Shown here: positions 32,384-41,165 of the stretch, piece after piece
Numbering within the stretch: position 1 is the first letter of the stretch
Layout: each line of letters opens with the position of its first letter
NCBI GenBank assembly: GCA_963819175.1
Contig: CAWFVJ010000015.1
Coordinates: forward strand, 4,000 to 67,999
Origin: CAWBRT01 sp963819175
GTDB taxonomy: Bacteria > Acidobacteriota > Terriglobia > Terriglobales > Acidobacteriaceae
Direction of reading: 5' to 3'
Length of the DNA: 64,000 nt
The notes under the pieces: generated by a model
Databases searched by the model: none
Seen by the model: only the letters and a program-made list of their open reading frames with translations
What the model was told of the DNA's origin: nothing
Made by a program: the position numbers and the translations under genes

Positions 32384-33376
32384 TTATCGCTTCGGCGCGT
32401 AGTATCCGCGCCGGGAGCGGATGCGCAATCCTTTTCTGCTGGACGCGATCGCGATGGTGTGGAAGCGGCCGTCGGCGACAAAGTCTGCCGGCTTGTAGGC
32501 CAATGCGTACTGGCTGCGAAGCTCATCTTCGATTTGGGTGAATGCCTGGGCCACTTCATCCAGTTTCCTGGGAAAGAATACGAGCCCGCCGGTGGTTTCC
32601 GCAAACCGCTCCAGCACCTTGTCGCCCCGGGTCTTGATACCGCTGATGTTGGTGCTGATGGCGTAAACGATCACCTCGGCGCGCTGTGCCATTTCGATGG
32701 CTTGCTCGCGGGTGACCCGGCTCTGGTTGTCTTCGCCGTCGGAGAGCAGGATGATGGCCCGCCGGGTTGGAACCTTGGCGTGCGCATTGGCCAGCTTGGA
32801 TTTCGAAGCTTCGTAAATGGCGTCAAACAGCGCCGTGCCTCCGCCCGGACGCAGCATGCGAACGCCATGCGCCAGTTTGCCGGTGTCGTCGGTGAAGTCT
32901 TGCGTGATTTCAGAGACCGAATCGAATCCAAGCACAAACGCCTCATCGGACTGGGGACGGACAATCTGATTCAGAAACTCGATCGCCGCTTCCTGTTCGA
33001 AGCGAAAGCGGTCGCGGATCGAACTGCTGGCGTCGATCAGCAAGCCCACGCGCAGGGGCAGGTCGGTCTGACTGCTGAAGCTGGAGATGAGGGCGGGCTT
33101 GTTGTCGTCCAGGACTTTGACGTCATTGCCCTTCAGATCCTTTACAAAGTGTCCGTGCCTGTCTGTGACCGTGAACACCAGGTTGACTTCGTTTACGGTC
33201 TTAACGATCGTCGTCGTGGCATCCGCGTTATCGTCGGCAGCGTTTCCGCCACCAACCGATCCTAGCTGCGCTGTCGACTGCGCGATATTGGGTCGCTGCG
33301 CGGATGAAAGCGTGCTCTGGCCCACGGCGGCCGCGGCAAGAGCGAACAGGAATGCGAGACAGAGCCAGATTTTCAT
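32384..33376 (-). CDS. Secreted VWFA-related (acidobacterial) protein
   Basis: 330 residues from ATG 33376. Signal peptide MKIWLCLAFLFALAAAAVGQ, then VNLVFTVTDRHGHFVKDLKGNDVKVLDDNKPA, MIDAS GLLIDASSSIRDRF, ILLSDGEDNQSRVTREQ, ELRSQYALAYKPADF and a closing RSRRGYYAPKR. Close paralogue of the gene at 31337. Converges on it with only 12 bases between stops. No clear ribosome site precedes the chosen start. Confidence 0.9.
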   Translation of the reverse strand: MKIWLCLAFLFALAAAAVGQSTLSSAQRPNIAQSTAQLGSVGGGNAADDNADATTTIVKTVNEVNLVFTVTDRHGHFVKDLKGNDVKVLDDNKPALISSFSSQTDLPLRVGLLIDASSSIRDRFRFEQEAAIEFLNQIVRPQSDEAFVLGFDSVSEITQDFTDDTGKLAHGVRMLRPGGGTALFDAIYEASKSKLANAHAKVPTRRAIILLSDGEDNQSRVTREQAIEMAQRAEVIVYAISTNISGIKTRGDKVLERFAETTGGLVFFPRKLDEVAQAFTQIEDELRSQYALAYKPADFVADGRFHTIAIASSRKGLRIRSRRGYYAPKR

Positions 33377-33463
33377 GAAGAATAAATTATATCTGCATCC
33401 GAGCTGCCACTTCGTTTCTTTCGTTAGGCCGGGCGGCGCTTTGCGAAGCATGCTCTCATCGTA

Positions 33464-34600
33464 TCAATCAGATGTGCGAAGGCGGCGGAGAAACTGCTCC
33501 AGATCGGCGGGTAGCGGAGCCTGCAAGCGCAGTCTCTTGCCGGTGCGCGGGTGGGTAAACTCGATCACCGCCGAGTGTAGAAAATTCCTTGGCAAAGACA
33601 GCACGCCTTCCGCGGCAACGGGCTTGGAGCGGGCCTTCTTGGCCTCTGTACGCGAGGAAATCGGTGATCCCGCCAACTCTCGCGTCAAGCTATGGGGCGA
33701 AAGCGCCTGCGGCGCACCGTAAAGCGTGTCGCCGACGATCGGATGGCCGATCGAAGAAAGGTGAACGCGAATCTGGTGCGTGCGCCCGGTTTCGATCTTT
33801 ACTTCCAGCAGCGCAAAGCGTCCGTAACGCGAAGTGATGCGCTCCAGCACCTTGTAGTGCGACACTGCCTGGCGTGCTTGCGTGCCGCGGGTAGTCATGC
33901 GCGTGCGGTGCAGGCGGTCGCGCCCAATTGCCGCCGAAATCGTTCCCGCCTCCGCCTTCGGCCAGCCATGCACCAGTCCGAGGTAGAGCTTGCTGATTTC
34001 GCGGCCCGAGAACTGCTCGCCCAGTTTGCGGTGGGCAAAGTCATTCTTGGCCACTACGAGCAAGCCGCTGGTGTCCTTGTCGAGCCGGTGGACGATTCCC
34101 GGACGCAAATCGCCTCCCGCTTCTGAAAGCGTTGCGAAGCGGTGCAGCAGCGCATTCACCAGTGTTCCCCGGTTGCGCGGATCGTCTCCCGTGCCCGCCC
34201 CGGCATGCACCAGCATGCCTGCCGGCTTGTTGACGACTGCCAAATCGCGGTCCTCGTAAACGACATCGAGGGGAATGTCTTCGGCCACCGCCCGCAACGG
34301 CGCCGGCTGCACCTGTCCAACAATTTCGATGTGCTCGCCGCCCTTGAGCTTGAGCGAAGACTTGGCCGAGTTGCCGTTCAGCAGCACTTTTCGCTGTTCA
34401 AGCAACTGCTGCACGCGTACGCGGCTCACCTCGGGCAGGCACGACACCAGAAACTGGTCGAGCCGCACTCCGGCGTGCTCGGGAAGAACGTCGATTCGCA
34501 CAAGTGGATCGTTCGCCACAGGCGGTTCGGCGGTTGCGAGTTGTGAGGCACCAACATCGATCTGTGCGGCGGGCTTCCGCCCACGTTTGGTTTCTTTCAT
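33464..34600 (-). CDS. rluD: 23S rRNA pseudouridine synthase, RluD family
   Basis: 378 residues from ATG 34600. N-terminal S4 RNA-binding domain (GVRLDQFLVSCLPEVSRVRVQQLL), then the RluA-type catalytic domain: VVNKPAGMLVHAG, GIVHRLDKDTSGLLVVAK with the nucleophile Asp, and KIETGRTHQIRVHLSSIGHPIVGD. Converts uridines to pseudouridine in 23S rRNA. A ~30-residue insertion (SPISSRTEAKKARSKPVAAEGVL) lies near the C-terminus. Downstream of lgt on the same strand. Confidence 0.93.
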   Translation of the reverse strand: MKETKRGRKPAAQIDVGASQLATAEPPVANDPLVRIDVLPEHAGVRLDQFLVSCLPEVSRVRVQQLLEQRKVLLNGNSAKSSLKLKGGEHIEIVGQVQPAPLRAVAEDIPLDVVYEDRDLAVVNKPAGMLVHAGAGTGDDPRNRGTLVNALLHRFATLSEAGGDLRPGIVHRLDKDTSGLLVVAKNDFAHRKLGEQFSGREISKLYLGLVHGWPKAEAGTISAAIGRDRLHRTRMTTRGTQARQAVSHYKVLERITSRYGRFALLEVKIETGRTHQIRVHLSSIGHPIVGDTLYGAPQALSPHSLTRELAGSPISSRTEAKKARSKPVAAEGVLSLPRNFLHSAVIEFTHPRTGKRLRLQAPLPADLEQFLRRLRTSD

Positions 34601-34667
34601 TGCAGAGAAGTTAATGAAGTGGCGCGTCGCGCGCAAATAGAAAATTTAGGCGGCATTCTTAGAAGGG

Positions 34668-34694
34668 GTGTCATCCTGAGCGAAGCGAAGGATC
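34668..34694. repeat. GTCATCCTGAG-type intergenic repeat
   Basis: GTGTCATCCTGAGCGAAGCG followed by AAGGATC, between lgt and rluD. A single short unit of the repeat class also seen at 21545, 38780 and 39203. Confidence 0.55.
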
Positions 34695-34745
34695 TGCTGT
34701 TTGCTTCGGACGCACAAAATACTCCGCCGAGGTTTTCCGCTCCCC

Positions 34746-35594
34746 CTAGCGGCTGGCCGTGGCAGTTGCCGGACGGGTAGAACGCTTGCCCGAATTCGGC
34801 TTTACCTCCGGCGGGGGTTGCAGCGAAAAACGCACCACCCAGAGGACGCCGCCAGCTACTACCATCAGCAAGGCAATCAGTTGGGTTGCGCTCATGAAAC
34901 CGCCAAACACGTCGCCCCTTCCTGGATCGCCGCGGAAGAACTCGATGAAAAAGCGTGCGATGCCGTAAAGAATCATGTACAGCCCAATCACCTGGCCTTC
35001 AAATTTCTTGTGGCGCACCAGCCAGTAGAGCACCAGGAAGTTGATGACCTCGACGACCATCTCGTAAAGTTCCGTCGGGTGCAACTTCACTCCCAAAGGC
35101 GTTCCCACCCACTGATGGGCTAAGGGATTGGTGAAAGTGACTCCCCAAGGCTCGCTCGTCGGCTTGCCATAGCAGCAGCCTGCGGCAAAGCAGCCCACGC
35201 GCCCGAAGGCGTGGCCGATGGCAATTCCGGGCGCAAAGGTGTCGCAGGTGCGCAGGAAGGGCAGGCGGTTACTGCGTACATACCAGAAGGCAACCAGGAT
35301 GGCCGCAACTAGGCCACCGGAGAAGACTCCGCCGGATTGGAGCACATTGAGGCTGAAGATTTCACGCGGGTTGCGCGAGTAATAGCTCCAGTCGTTCACA
35401 ATCAGCAGGACCTTGGCGCCGAGTATGCCGGCCAAAATGACCAGCGCTCCCAGATTCCACATCTGGTCAGGGTTCAATCCCTGCTGGCGGGCAATTTTGA
35501 AAATCACCATCAGGCCGGCGATCACTCCGATGGAAACCATCAGGCCGTAAGTGGGTGGACCAAATCCGTGAAAATCGAAAAGGCGGGGATACAC
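34746..35594 (-). CDS. lgt: Prolipoprotein diacylglyceryl transferase
   Basis: 282 residues from GTG 35594 with AGGA upstream. Polytopic membrane protein with the Lgt signature GRVGCFAAGCCYGKPT, the LHPTELYE motif and ARFFIEFFRGDPGRG. It transfers diacylglycerol from phosphatidylglycerol to the lipobox Cys of prolipoproteins at the inner membrane, the first step for lipoproteins such as that at 37225. Confidence 0.96.
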   Translation of the reverse strand: MYPRLFDFHGFGPPTYGLMVSIGVIAGLMVIFKIARQQGLNPDQMWNLGALVILAGILGAKVLLIVNDWSYYSRNPREIFSLNVLQSGGVFSGGLVAAILVAFWYVRSNRLPFLRTCDTFAPGIAIGHAFGRVGCFAAGCCYGKPTSEPWGVTFTNPLAHQWVGTPLGVKLHPTELYEMVVEVINFLVLYWLVRHKKFEGQVIGLYMILYGIARFFIEFFRGDPGRGDVFGGFMSATQLIALLMVVAGGVLWVVRFSLQPPPEVKPNSGKRSTRPATATASR

Positions 35595-36085
35595 GTTTGT
35601 TGTTCCTGGAGGGTTATTGTTCCCGGGGGATCACCCTCATTAATCTATTTTAGACCAGTTTAGCGGGCTCCGGAACCATCAACCCTGAAACTGTTGAATG
35701 GCATTGGCACAGCAGGGCAAAAGCATTGCTGCCCGGATCATTGGATGAAGAACGCGCCGCGCTCGTTCCAGAAACATTTGAAATTGAAGGCAGAACAAAA
35801 CCGACCCGCTTGGCCGTGTGGGTGGAGTGCCTGTGAACCCGTCTCAAGACGTGGGTGCCCCCCGTGGTCCTTTAGGCCTATCCGACTAGGGACTGGCACA
35901 CCAGACCATATTCGAGTAGGGCTCCCGTTCACAAGAATTACGGTTCAGCAGTGGATACCGCCCATCACCAACTTTGCAGGCCGGCTTCTTGTGGGTTTGA
36001 TGCTACGAAAGACGAACACGGAGCACAAGGGGTCAAGTCGATTTTGTTGGAAAGCCACGTGCTCTACGAATTCGCCCTGCCCCGG
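35595..36085. other. Gap of about 490 bp, no gene recognised
   Basis: Between lgt and the GSP-synthase-like gene. Several frames are open for 60-130 codons but none shows a recognisable motif. It may include old insertion debris; I cannot assign anything. Confidence 0.3.
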
Positions 36086-37228
36086 CTAGCGGAACAGGTG
36101 AGGCACGAACCGGCTGAGATTATCGGTGATAAGTCCATCGGCCTCGCGAATACCCATGCCGGCCGGGTCCTGGTCGATCATCCAACTGCCCAGCACGGGA
36201 CGCTTGCCGTTGAAATCCGCGATCGGCGCCACCGCCTGGTAGACGAATCCCTCAGCCCCATAAGGGCCGTAGGTCTGCGTCTTCTCGTCTCCCTGCACTA
36301 CTTGAATGTTCGCGCCCTCGCGTGAGAGCAGCGGCTTGCGAACGTAGTCGCGCATGCCGCGCGGGCCATCGAGATAGGCGGGCAGCAGCAACTCGTGGTC
36401 AGGATATCTTTCCCAAAGGATAGCCAGCAGACCTTTGTTGGAGAACATCATCTTCCAGACCGGCTCGATCCACTGCGTCTTGTGCATGAAGTCCAGCGCC
36501 ATGGGGCCAAACTCTTCGCGCAGCATCATCTCCCAGGGATAGAGCTTAAACATTGTCTTGATGGGCTGCGCATCCGCGGTCACAAAGCTGAATGTTTTGT
36601 TGTCGAAGCCGATATCCGGCATCAGGATGTCGACGGTTTTCAGTCCTGCCTGCTCGGCTGTATCGCGCAAGTAGGCGACGGTGAAGTCGTCTTCCCAGGT
36701 GTCCAGGTGTCCAAAGTAGACGGGGTCGGCGACGTAATCTTTCAGGTCCTTCCACTTGGCGATCAGCTTCTCGTGAATCGAATTCCACTGGTCAGCCGCG
36801 GGAAACAGCTCTTGCAGCCAGAACCACTGCACGACGGCGGCTTCCAGCAGTGCCGTAGGGGTGTCGGCGTTGTACTCGAGCAGTTTGATCTGGCGGCCAT
36901 CGTAGGCCAGATCGAAGCGTCCGTAGAGCGCCGGCGGTTCGTCGTTCCAGGTTTTCTTGATGGCTTCGACCGCGTTGGCAGGGATCTTCAGATCGGCGAA
37001 GCGCGCGTGATCGATGATGAACTGCCCGGCTTCCAGGCACATGGACTGCAGTTGCGCGGTGGCCGCCTCCAGCCGGTCGACCTCCGCGGAAGTGAACTCA
37101 TAATAAGCCGACTCATCCCAGTATGGGTTGAGCTCTCCATCGGCGGTGCTTGCCGAGTGATATACGAGCCCGAGCGACTCCACTTTCTTTTGCCAGTCCG
37201 AACGTGGCTTGATGGTTAGCCGTTTCAC
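36086..37228 (-). CDS. Glutathionylspermidine synthase-like ATP-grasp protein (YgiC/YjfC family)
   Basis: 380 residues. GSP_synth family features: NPYWDESAYYEF near the N-terminus, PALYGRFDLAYDGRQIKLLEYNADTPTALLEAAVVQWFW, KLYPWEMMLREEFG, WIEPVWKMMFSNKGLLAILW, and the C-terminal RKPLLSREGANIQVV...VLGSWMIDQDPAGMGIRE. An ATP-dependent ligase; the substrate of YgiC-type enzymes is unproven. The GTG start overlaps the stop of the lipoprotein gene (GTGA), giving a YgiB-YgiC-like pair as in enterobacteria. Confidence 0.9.
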   Translation of the reverse strand: MKRLTIKPRSDWQKKVESLGLVYHSASTADGELNPYWDESAYYEFTSAEVDRLEAATAQLQSMCLEAGQFIIDHARFADLKIPANAVEAIKKTWNDEPPALYGRFDLAYDGRQIKLLEYNADTPTALLEAAVVQWFWLQELFPAADQWNSIHEKLIAKWKDLKDYVADPVYFGHLDTWEDDFTVAYLRDTAEQAGLKTVDILMPDIGFDNKTFSFVTADAQPIKTMFKLYPWEMMLREEFGPMALDFMHKTQWIEPVWKMMFSNKGLLAILWERYPDHELLLPAYLDGPRGMRDYVRKPLLSREGANIQVVQGDEKTQTYGPYGAEGFVYQAVAPIADFNGKRPVLGSWMIDQDPAGMGIREADGLITDNLSRFVPHLFR

Positions 37229-37590
37229 GCGCCTGCTCCTGCTCCGCCGCCGGAGCTTCCCATGGAGTGTCCAAAGCCCCCAAAGCTCACGCCCCCGCTG
37301 CTCGCACCACTGCCGCGAACCGTCGTGGCGCCCGGCCAGGCCGAAGTGGAGCCGCCGAGGACGCTATCGCCAATGTGGCCGCCACTGCTGCCACCAAACA
37401 GCCACCGGTAGGGATAGTAGCCGCCGGGACTGTTCCTGCGCTGCTTGTCGGCTTCGTCGCAGTATTGGTCGCCAACAATGCGGTTGTCCGCCCCGACGCA
37501 GTTCTGCACCTGCGTTCGCCGGCAGCCAGAGGTGAACGCCACAGCGAGCGAGGCCACCAATCCCAGCGTGATTTGCGAAGACTTTCTCAC
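37225..37590 (-). CDS. Small Gly/Ser-rich lipoprotein, YgiB-like partner
   Basis: 121 residues. Lipoprotein signal peptide with LASLAVAFTSGC lipobox-like end; the mature part has CVGADNRIVGDQYCDEADKQR, YYPYRWLFGGSSGG and a Gly/Ser-rich tail. Enterobacterial YgiB (DUF1190) also has a lipid anchor, paired Cys and a low-complexity C-terminus and precedes ygiC. Overlaps the next gene by 4 bases, so they are cotranslated. Function unknown. Confidence 0.72.
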   Translation of the reverse strand: MRKSSQITLGLVASLAVAFTSGCRRTQVQNCVGADNRIVGDQYCDEADKQRRNSPGGYYPYRWLFGGSSGGHIGDSVLGGSTSAWPGATTVRGSGASSGGVSFGGFGHSMGSSGGGAGAGA

Positions 37591-37710
37591 CCGAGCCAGT
37601 TTAACCGGAGATGCCGCCGAGCGGAACCAGAAACTCTGGATCGCTTCTTCACCTTAGCTCCTGACCTTCTGAGGGACTATGTGATGAACAGTATCTCGCT
37701 ATGTGCGCGG

Positions 37711-37755
37711 GTGCCCCAGGTTCCGCGCCGCGCATTTCGGCGCTAACCTGGGGAA
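37711..37755. repeat. Intergenic hairpin repeat, CCCCAGGTT/AACCTGGGG
   Basis: Stem CCCCAGGTT (37714-37722) with AACCTGGGG (37745-37753), plus inner GCGCCG/CGGCGC pairing. Same architecture as the hairpin at 13247, but with paired substitutions in the stem (CG to GG, and CG to CC). Confidence 0.6.
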
Positions 37756-37813
37756 GTTTCCAGAGTGCTATGGAACCGTGCTAGCCACTGAGAGGCTCAC
37801 TTGATAAGCAGAA

Positions 37814-38680
37814 TTATCTGCTCGAAAAGCGGGCGACGATGTCGGCGTTCATCGCCATCACCGATTCGAGCGGCTTGCGGATAGGCGAACCGTCCACGCG
37901 CTGCGCGAGTGCTTCCAGCACCAGTTCCGTCGGAAGATTGCCGACCAGCGCGTCCTGTGCGAAGGGACATCCGCCCAGGCCGCCGATAGCAGAGTCAAAG
38001 CGGCGGACTCCGGCGTCATACGCGGCCAGCACCCTGGCAATGGCTTGGTCGCGACGGCTGTGCAGGTGCGCGCCGATTTCGAGGTAATCGAACTTGCCGA
38101 TCACCGTGCCCAGCAGTTCGGCAATTTGCTCCGGCGTGGCGAGCCCCACGGTGTCGGCCAGCGAGATGGAGCGGATACCCATGTCCGCGATCAGGCCCAC
38201 GGCTTCGACAACCTCGTCCGCACTCCACGGATCGCCGTAGGGGTTGCCGAACGCCATCGAGATGTAGACCACAACATCCAGTCCGGCATCGCGGGCCTTT
38301 CCGGCGATCGCTTCCAGCAACTCGACGTTCTCCTCCGCGCTCTGGTTCTGATTTTTCTTCAGAAAAGTTTCGGAGATGGAGTAGGGAAATCCCAGCGTGC
38401 GCACCGCCTCGGTCGCGATTGCCCGCTCCGCGCCCTTTTCGTTCACTACGATGCCGATGATCTCGACATCGTCGGGCGGGTCCAGTTGCCGCAGCACCTC
38501 TTCGCTGTCGGCCATCTGCGGAACCGTCCTGGGAGAGACGAATGAAACGGCGTCAATGTGCTTGAATCCGGCGCCAATCAGGGCGCGCAGATACTGCACC
38601 TTGATCTCGGTGGAGATCCGTCCCGGCAAGCCCTGCCACGCGTCGCGGGGACACTCGATGAGTTTCAGTTCGAGAACCAT
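37814..38680 (-). CDS. Hydroxymethylglutaryl-CoA lyase
   Basis: 288 residues of the HMGL-like TIM barrel: LKLIECPRDAWQGL, HIDAVSFVSPRTVPQMADSEEVL, SMAFGNPYGDPW, ISLADTVGLATPEQI, IGAHLHSRRDQ (metal His pair) and GGLGGCPFAQDALVGN with the active-site Cys. It cleaves HMG-CoA to acetyl-CoA and acetoacetate, the last step of leucine breakdown. The first metal/catalytic motif reads LIECPRDAWQ rather than the common VGPRDGLQ, so a related lyase activity remains possible. Confidence 0.88.
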   Translation of the reverse strand: MVLELKLIECPRDAWQGLPGRISTEIKVQYLRALIGAGFKHIDAVSFVSPRTVPQMADSEEVLRQLDPPDDVEIIGIVVNEKGAERAIATEAVRTLGFPYSISETFLKKNQNQSAEENVELLEAIAGKARDAGLDVVVYISMAFGNPYGDPWSADEVVEAVGLIADMGIRSISLADTVGLATPEQIAELLGTVIGKFDYLEIGAHLHSRRDQAIARVLAAYDAGVRRFDSAIGGLGGCPFAQDALVGNLPTELVLEALAQRVDGSPIRKPLESVMAMNADIVARFSSR

Positions 38681-38724
38681 CGCAAAAGCAAAACCTCAGG
38701 TACCAAAAGCGCCCTTCATAGAAT

Positions 38725-38751
38725 GTCATGGCGAGCGAAGTCGAGCCACCT
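38725..38751. repeat. Divergent GTCAT-type repeat unit
   Basis: GTCATGGCGAGCGAAGTCGA followed by GCCACC. The outer arms GTGGC/GCCAC type differ from the neighbouring GTCATTCC unit but the centre is the same, suggesting a related hairpin. Confidence 0.4.
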
Positions 38752-38779
38752 TATGTTAGACGATTGCATTCCCCCGAAA

Positions 38780-38819
38780 CGTCATTCCGAGCGAGCGGAG
38801 CGAGTCGAGGAATCTTGTG
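38780..38819 (+). repeat. 40-bp repeat, left arm flanking the GIY-YIG gene
   Basis: CGTCATTCCGAGCGAGCGGA ... GGAATCTTGTG. It is the inverted counterpart of 39203-39242, matching at 38 of 40 positions. The two differences (T/C and A/G) fall opposite each other in the unit's ATTCC/GGAAT stem, so both copies keep the pairing. It overlaps the 3' end of the GIY-YIG gene. Confidence 0.8.
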
Positions 38820-39168
38820 GTTCATCTGCTGCCGTCACCGATAGCTGGACAGACTGAAATGGATGCCGCTCGAACCAGCCCTCGCTTAAGTCCCGCCATT
38901 GCGGATTCTGACGTTGCACCAGCAACTCTTTCTTCTCTCGCCGCCAGTTTTTGATCTGCTTTTCGCGGTCAATAGCACTGCGCATGTCTGAAAACTGTTC
39001 GAACCATACCAGTCGCGCGGCGTTGTACTTCTCCGTGTACCCTCTTCTGACGTGCGTCTTGTGCTCGTAAACTCGGCGGGTCAGTTTGCTGGTGACGCCA
39101 ACATACAGCGCGCGCCGGGAAGCGCTCTGCATCATGTATACCCAATAGTGCCGTTCCGCGTTCGTCAA
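38782..39168 (-). CDS. GIY-YIG endonuclease-domain protein (YhbQ/URI type)
   Basis: 128 residues from TTG 39168 with GGAG upstream (an upstream extension to 39207 reads into the repeat). GIY-YIG core: YWVYMMQSASRRALYVGVT (the GIY and YIG strands as WVY and YVG), RRVYEHKTHVRRGYTEKYN with the catalytic Arg and Tyr/His region, LVWFEQFSDMRSAIDREKQIKNWRREKK with the metal-binding Glu. The last ~10 residues (DSSTRSARSE) are encoded by the flanking repeat. It is inserted between catabolic genes and bracketed by 40-bp inverted repeats, as if the gene and repeats form one unit. Confidence 0.87.
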   Translation of the reverse strand: MTNAERHYWVYMMQSASRRALYVGVTSKLTRRVYEHKTHVRRGYTEKYNAARLVWFEQFSDMRSAIDREKQIKNWRREKKELLVQRQNPQWRDLSEGWFERHPFQSVQLSVTAADEPQDSSTRSARSE

Positions 39169-39202
39169 TGTGGCGCTCCGCAGTCTAAGAAATGACACCA
39201 AA

Positions 39203-39242
39203 CACAAGATCCCTCGACTCGCTCCGCTCGCTCGGGATGACG
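39203..39242 (-). repeat. 40-bp repeat, right arm flanking the GIY-YIG gene
   Basis: Begins CACAAGATCCCTCGACTCGC and ends GGGATGACG. Reverse complement of the left arm at 38/40 positions. Stem variant is ATCCC/GGGAT instead of ATTCC/GGAAT. Confidence 0.8.
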
Positions 39243-39295
39243 TTCAAATCACTACCGTCTGCAATGATCTCCAGTCTGACCCGCGCAAGTTATCC

Positions 39296-40998
39296 CTACG
39301 TCTGCAAGATCCCCACGTTGAACTTCGGCACGTCGGGATTGTGCGAGGCCGCCTCCAGCGCCTGGATGATAGCGTCGCGCGTGTCCATCGGGTCGATGAT
39401 CTTGTCCAGCCAGAGGCGGGCTGCGCCGTAGCGCGGGTCCATCTGCTGGTCGTAGGTTTGCTTCACGCCTTCGTAAAGCTCCTTCTTATCTTCGTCCGTC
39501 AGTTTGCGGCCTTCGCGTTCCATCTGCTTGATCTTGATTTCGACCAGCGTTCCGGCCGCCGATTCGCCGCTCATCACCGAGTAGCGTGCCGTAGGCCAGG
39601 CATAAAGAAATCGCGGGTCGAAGGCCTTGCCGCACATGGCATAGTGGCCGGCGCCGAATGAACCGCCGATGATGACCGCGATTTTCGGCACCACGGAGTT
39701 GGCGACGGCGTTCACCATCTTCGCGCCGCAGCGGATGATGCCGCTCCACTCGGCATCGCGGCCCACCATGAAACCGTTCACGTCGTGCAGGAAGACCAGC
39801 GGAATGACGTTCTGGTTGCAGTCCATGATGAAGCGCGCGGCCTTGTCGGCGCTCTCCGTATAGATGACGCCGCCGAACTCGACGCGCCGGTTGCCCTGTG
39901 GATCGGTTGCCTGCACGTGCAGTTTCTGATTGGCCACGATTCCGACGGCGTAGCCGCCAATGCGCGCGTAGCCGCACAGCATGGTCTGGCCATATTCGGC
40001 CTTGTACTCGTCGAACTTGCTGCCATCGACGATGCGCGCTATCACCTCGCGCATGTCGTAAGGACGCGAGGGATCGCTTTCATAGATACCGTAAAGCTCC
40101 TCGGCGGCGTAGAGCGGCGACTCCGGGGCCGCCTGATCAAACGGCCCACCCATGGGAGCGGTAACCCATCTTTTCCACTAGCGAGCGAATACGCTTGAGG
40201 CAGGTTTCGTCGTTGGGTTCGCGGAAGTCAATGGTGCCGCTGATCGCCGCGTGCATTTGCGCGCCGCCCAGTTCTTCCGGCGAGCTCTTCTGTCCAATAG
40301 CCGCCTGCACCAGCGCCGGACCGGCAAGAAACAGGCCGCTGCCCTCCGTCATCAGGATGTGATCGCACATGACGGGCAGGTACGCGCCTCCGGCCACGCA
40401 CATGCCCATGATCGCCGTGATCTGCGGAATGCCCATGGCCGACATGACCGCGTTGTTGCGGAAGACGCGTCCAAAATCGTCCTGGTCGGGAAAAACGTCT
40501 TCCTGCAAAGGCAGGAAGATGCCCGCCGAGTCAACCAGATAGATGGTAGGAACGTGATTCTCGATGGCGATGTTTTGCGCGCGGATCACCTTCTTCGCCG
40601 TCATCGGGAAAAAGGCTCCGGCCTTGACCGTCGCGTCATTGACGATCAGCATGAACAGGCGATCCTGGATGCGTCCCAGCCCGGTGACGACGCCCGCCGA
40701 CGGCGCTCCGCCCCATTCGCCATACATCTCCCACGCGGCGTAGCCGCCCACCTCGAACAGCTCCGTTCCTGGGTCTATGAGCAGTGCTATACGCTCGCGC
40801 GCCGTCAAACGTCCTTTGTTATGCTGCGTCTCGATTGCCTTCGGCGCCGCCACCTTCGGCGATCTGCTGTTCCTGGTTGCGAACCTCGGTGACAAGCCGG
40901 GCCATCTCCCGCATGTTCTTTTCAAATCGTGGATGACTGGTCTGAACCTTCGTAGGCAGGACGTTGATTGCAGCCTCAATCTTGTTGCGATCGGCCAT
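39296..40998 (-). CDS. Acyl-CoA (propionyl/methylcrotonyl-type) carboxylase beta subunit, frameshifted
   Basis: ATG 40998 (AGAAGG upstream). Three collinear frames: MADRNKIEAAINVLPTK...VRNQEQQIAEGG, then HNKGRLTARERIALLIDPGTELFEVGGYA through VDSAGIFLPLQEDVFPDQDDFGRVFRNNA and AGGAYLPVMCDHILMTEGSG, then MGGPFDQAAPESPLYAAEELYGI through GSFGAGHYAMCGKAFDPRFLYAWPTARYSVM to 39296. Junctions are near 40850 and 40160. Joined length is ~565 residues, normal for the carboxyltransferase subunit. The FLPLQEDVFPDQDDFGRIFYN-like motif is that of methylcrotonyl-CoA carboxylase beta, which would fit the HMG-CoA lyase. Two indels in a core gene suggest sequencing error. Confidence 0.88.
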
Positions 40999-41165
40999 AG
41001 TTTACCTTCTGAGGCGCCCGCGTTCCGCCGGGCAAATAATGGAAGTATGAATACGATAGAGTCATCAAGCCTAACTGAGAGGCCCACGATAAGCAATGAT
41101 ACGCAAAGCAAGGAAGCTGTTGGAAGCTGCATCCGTGCATCGGGTTGAAACCGCCGGCAGCGCTC

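Noticed and set aside
35694..36325. Overlapping plus-strand frames in the gap after lgt and into the GSP-synthase gene
   Set aside because: No ribosome site, no motif, and the right half is antisense to the GSP-synthase-like gene.
38780..39242. CRISPR-like interpretation of the 40-bp repeats
   Set aside because: Only two arms, in inverted orientation, with a coding gene between; no spacer array or cas genes.
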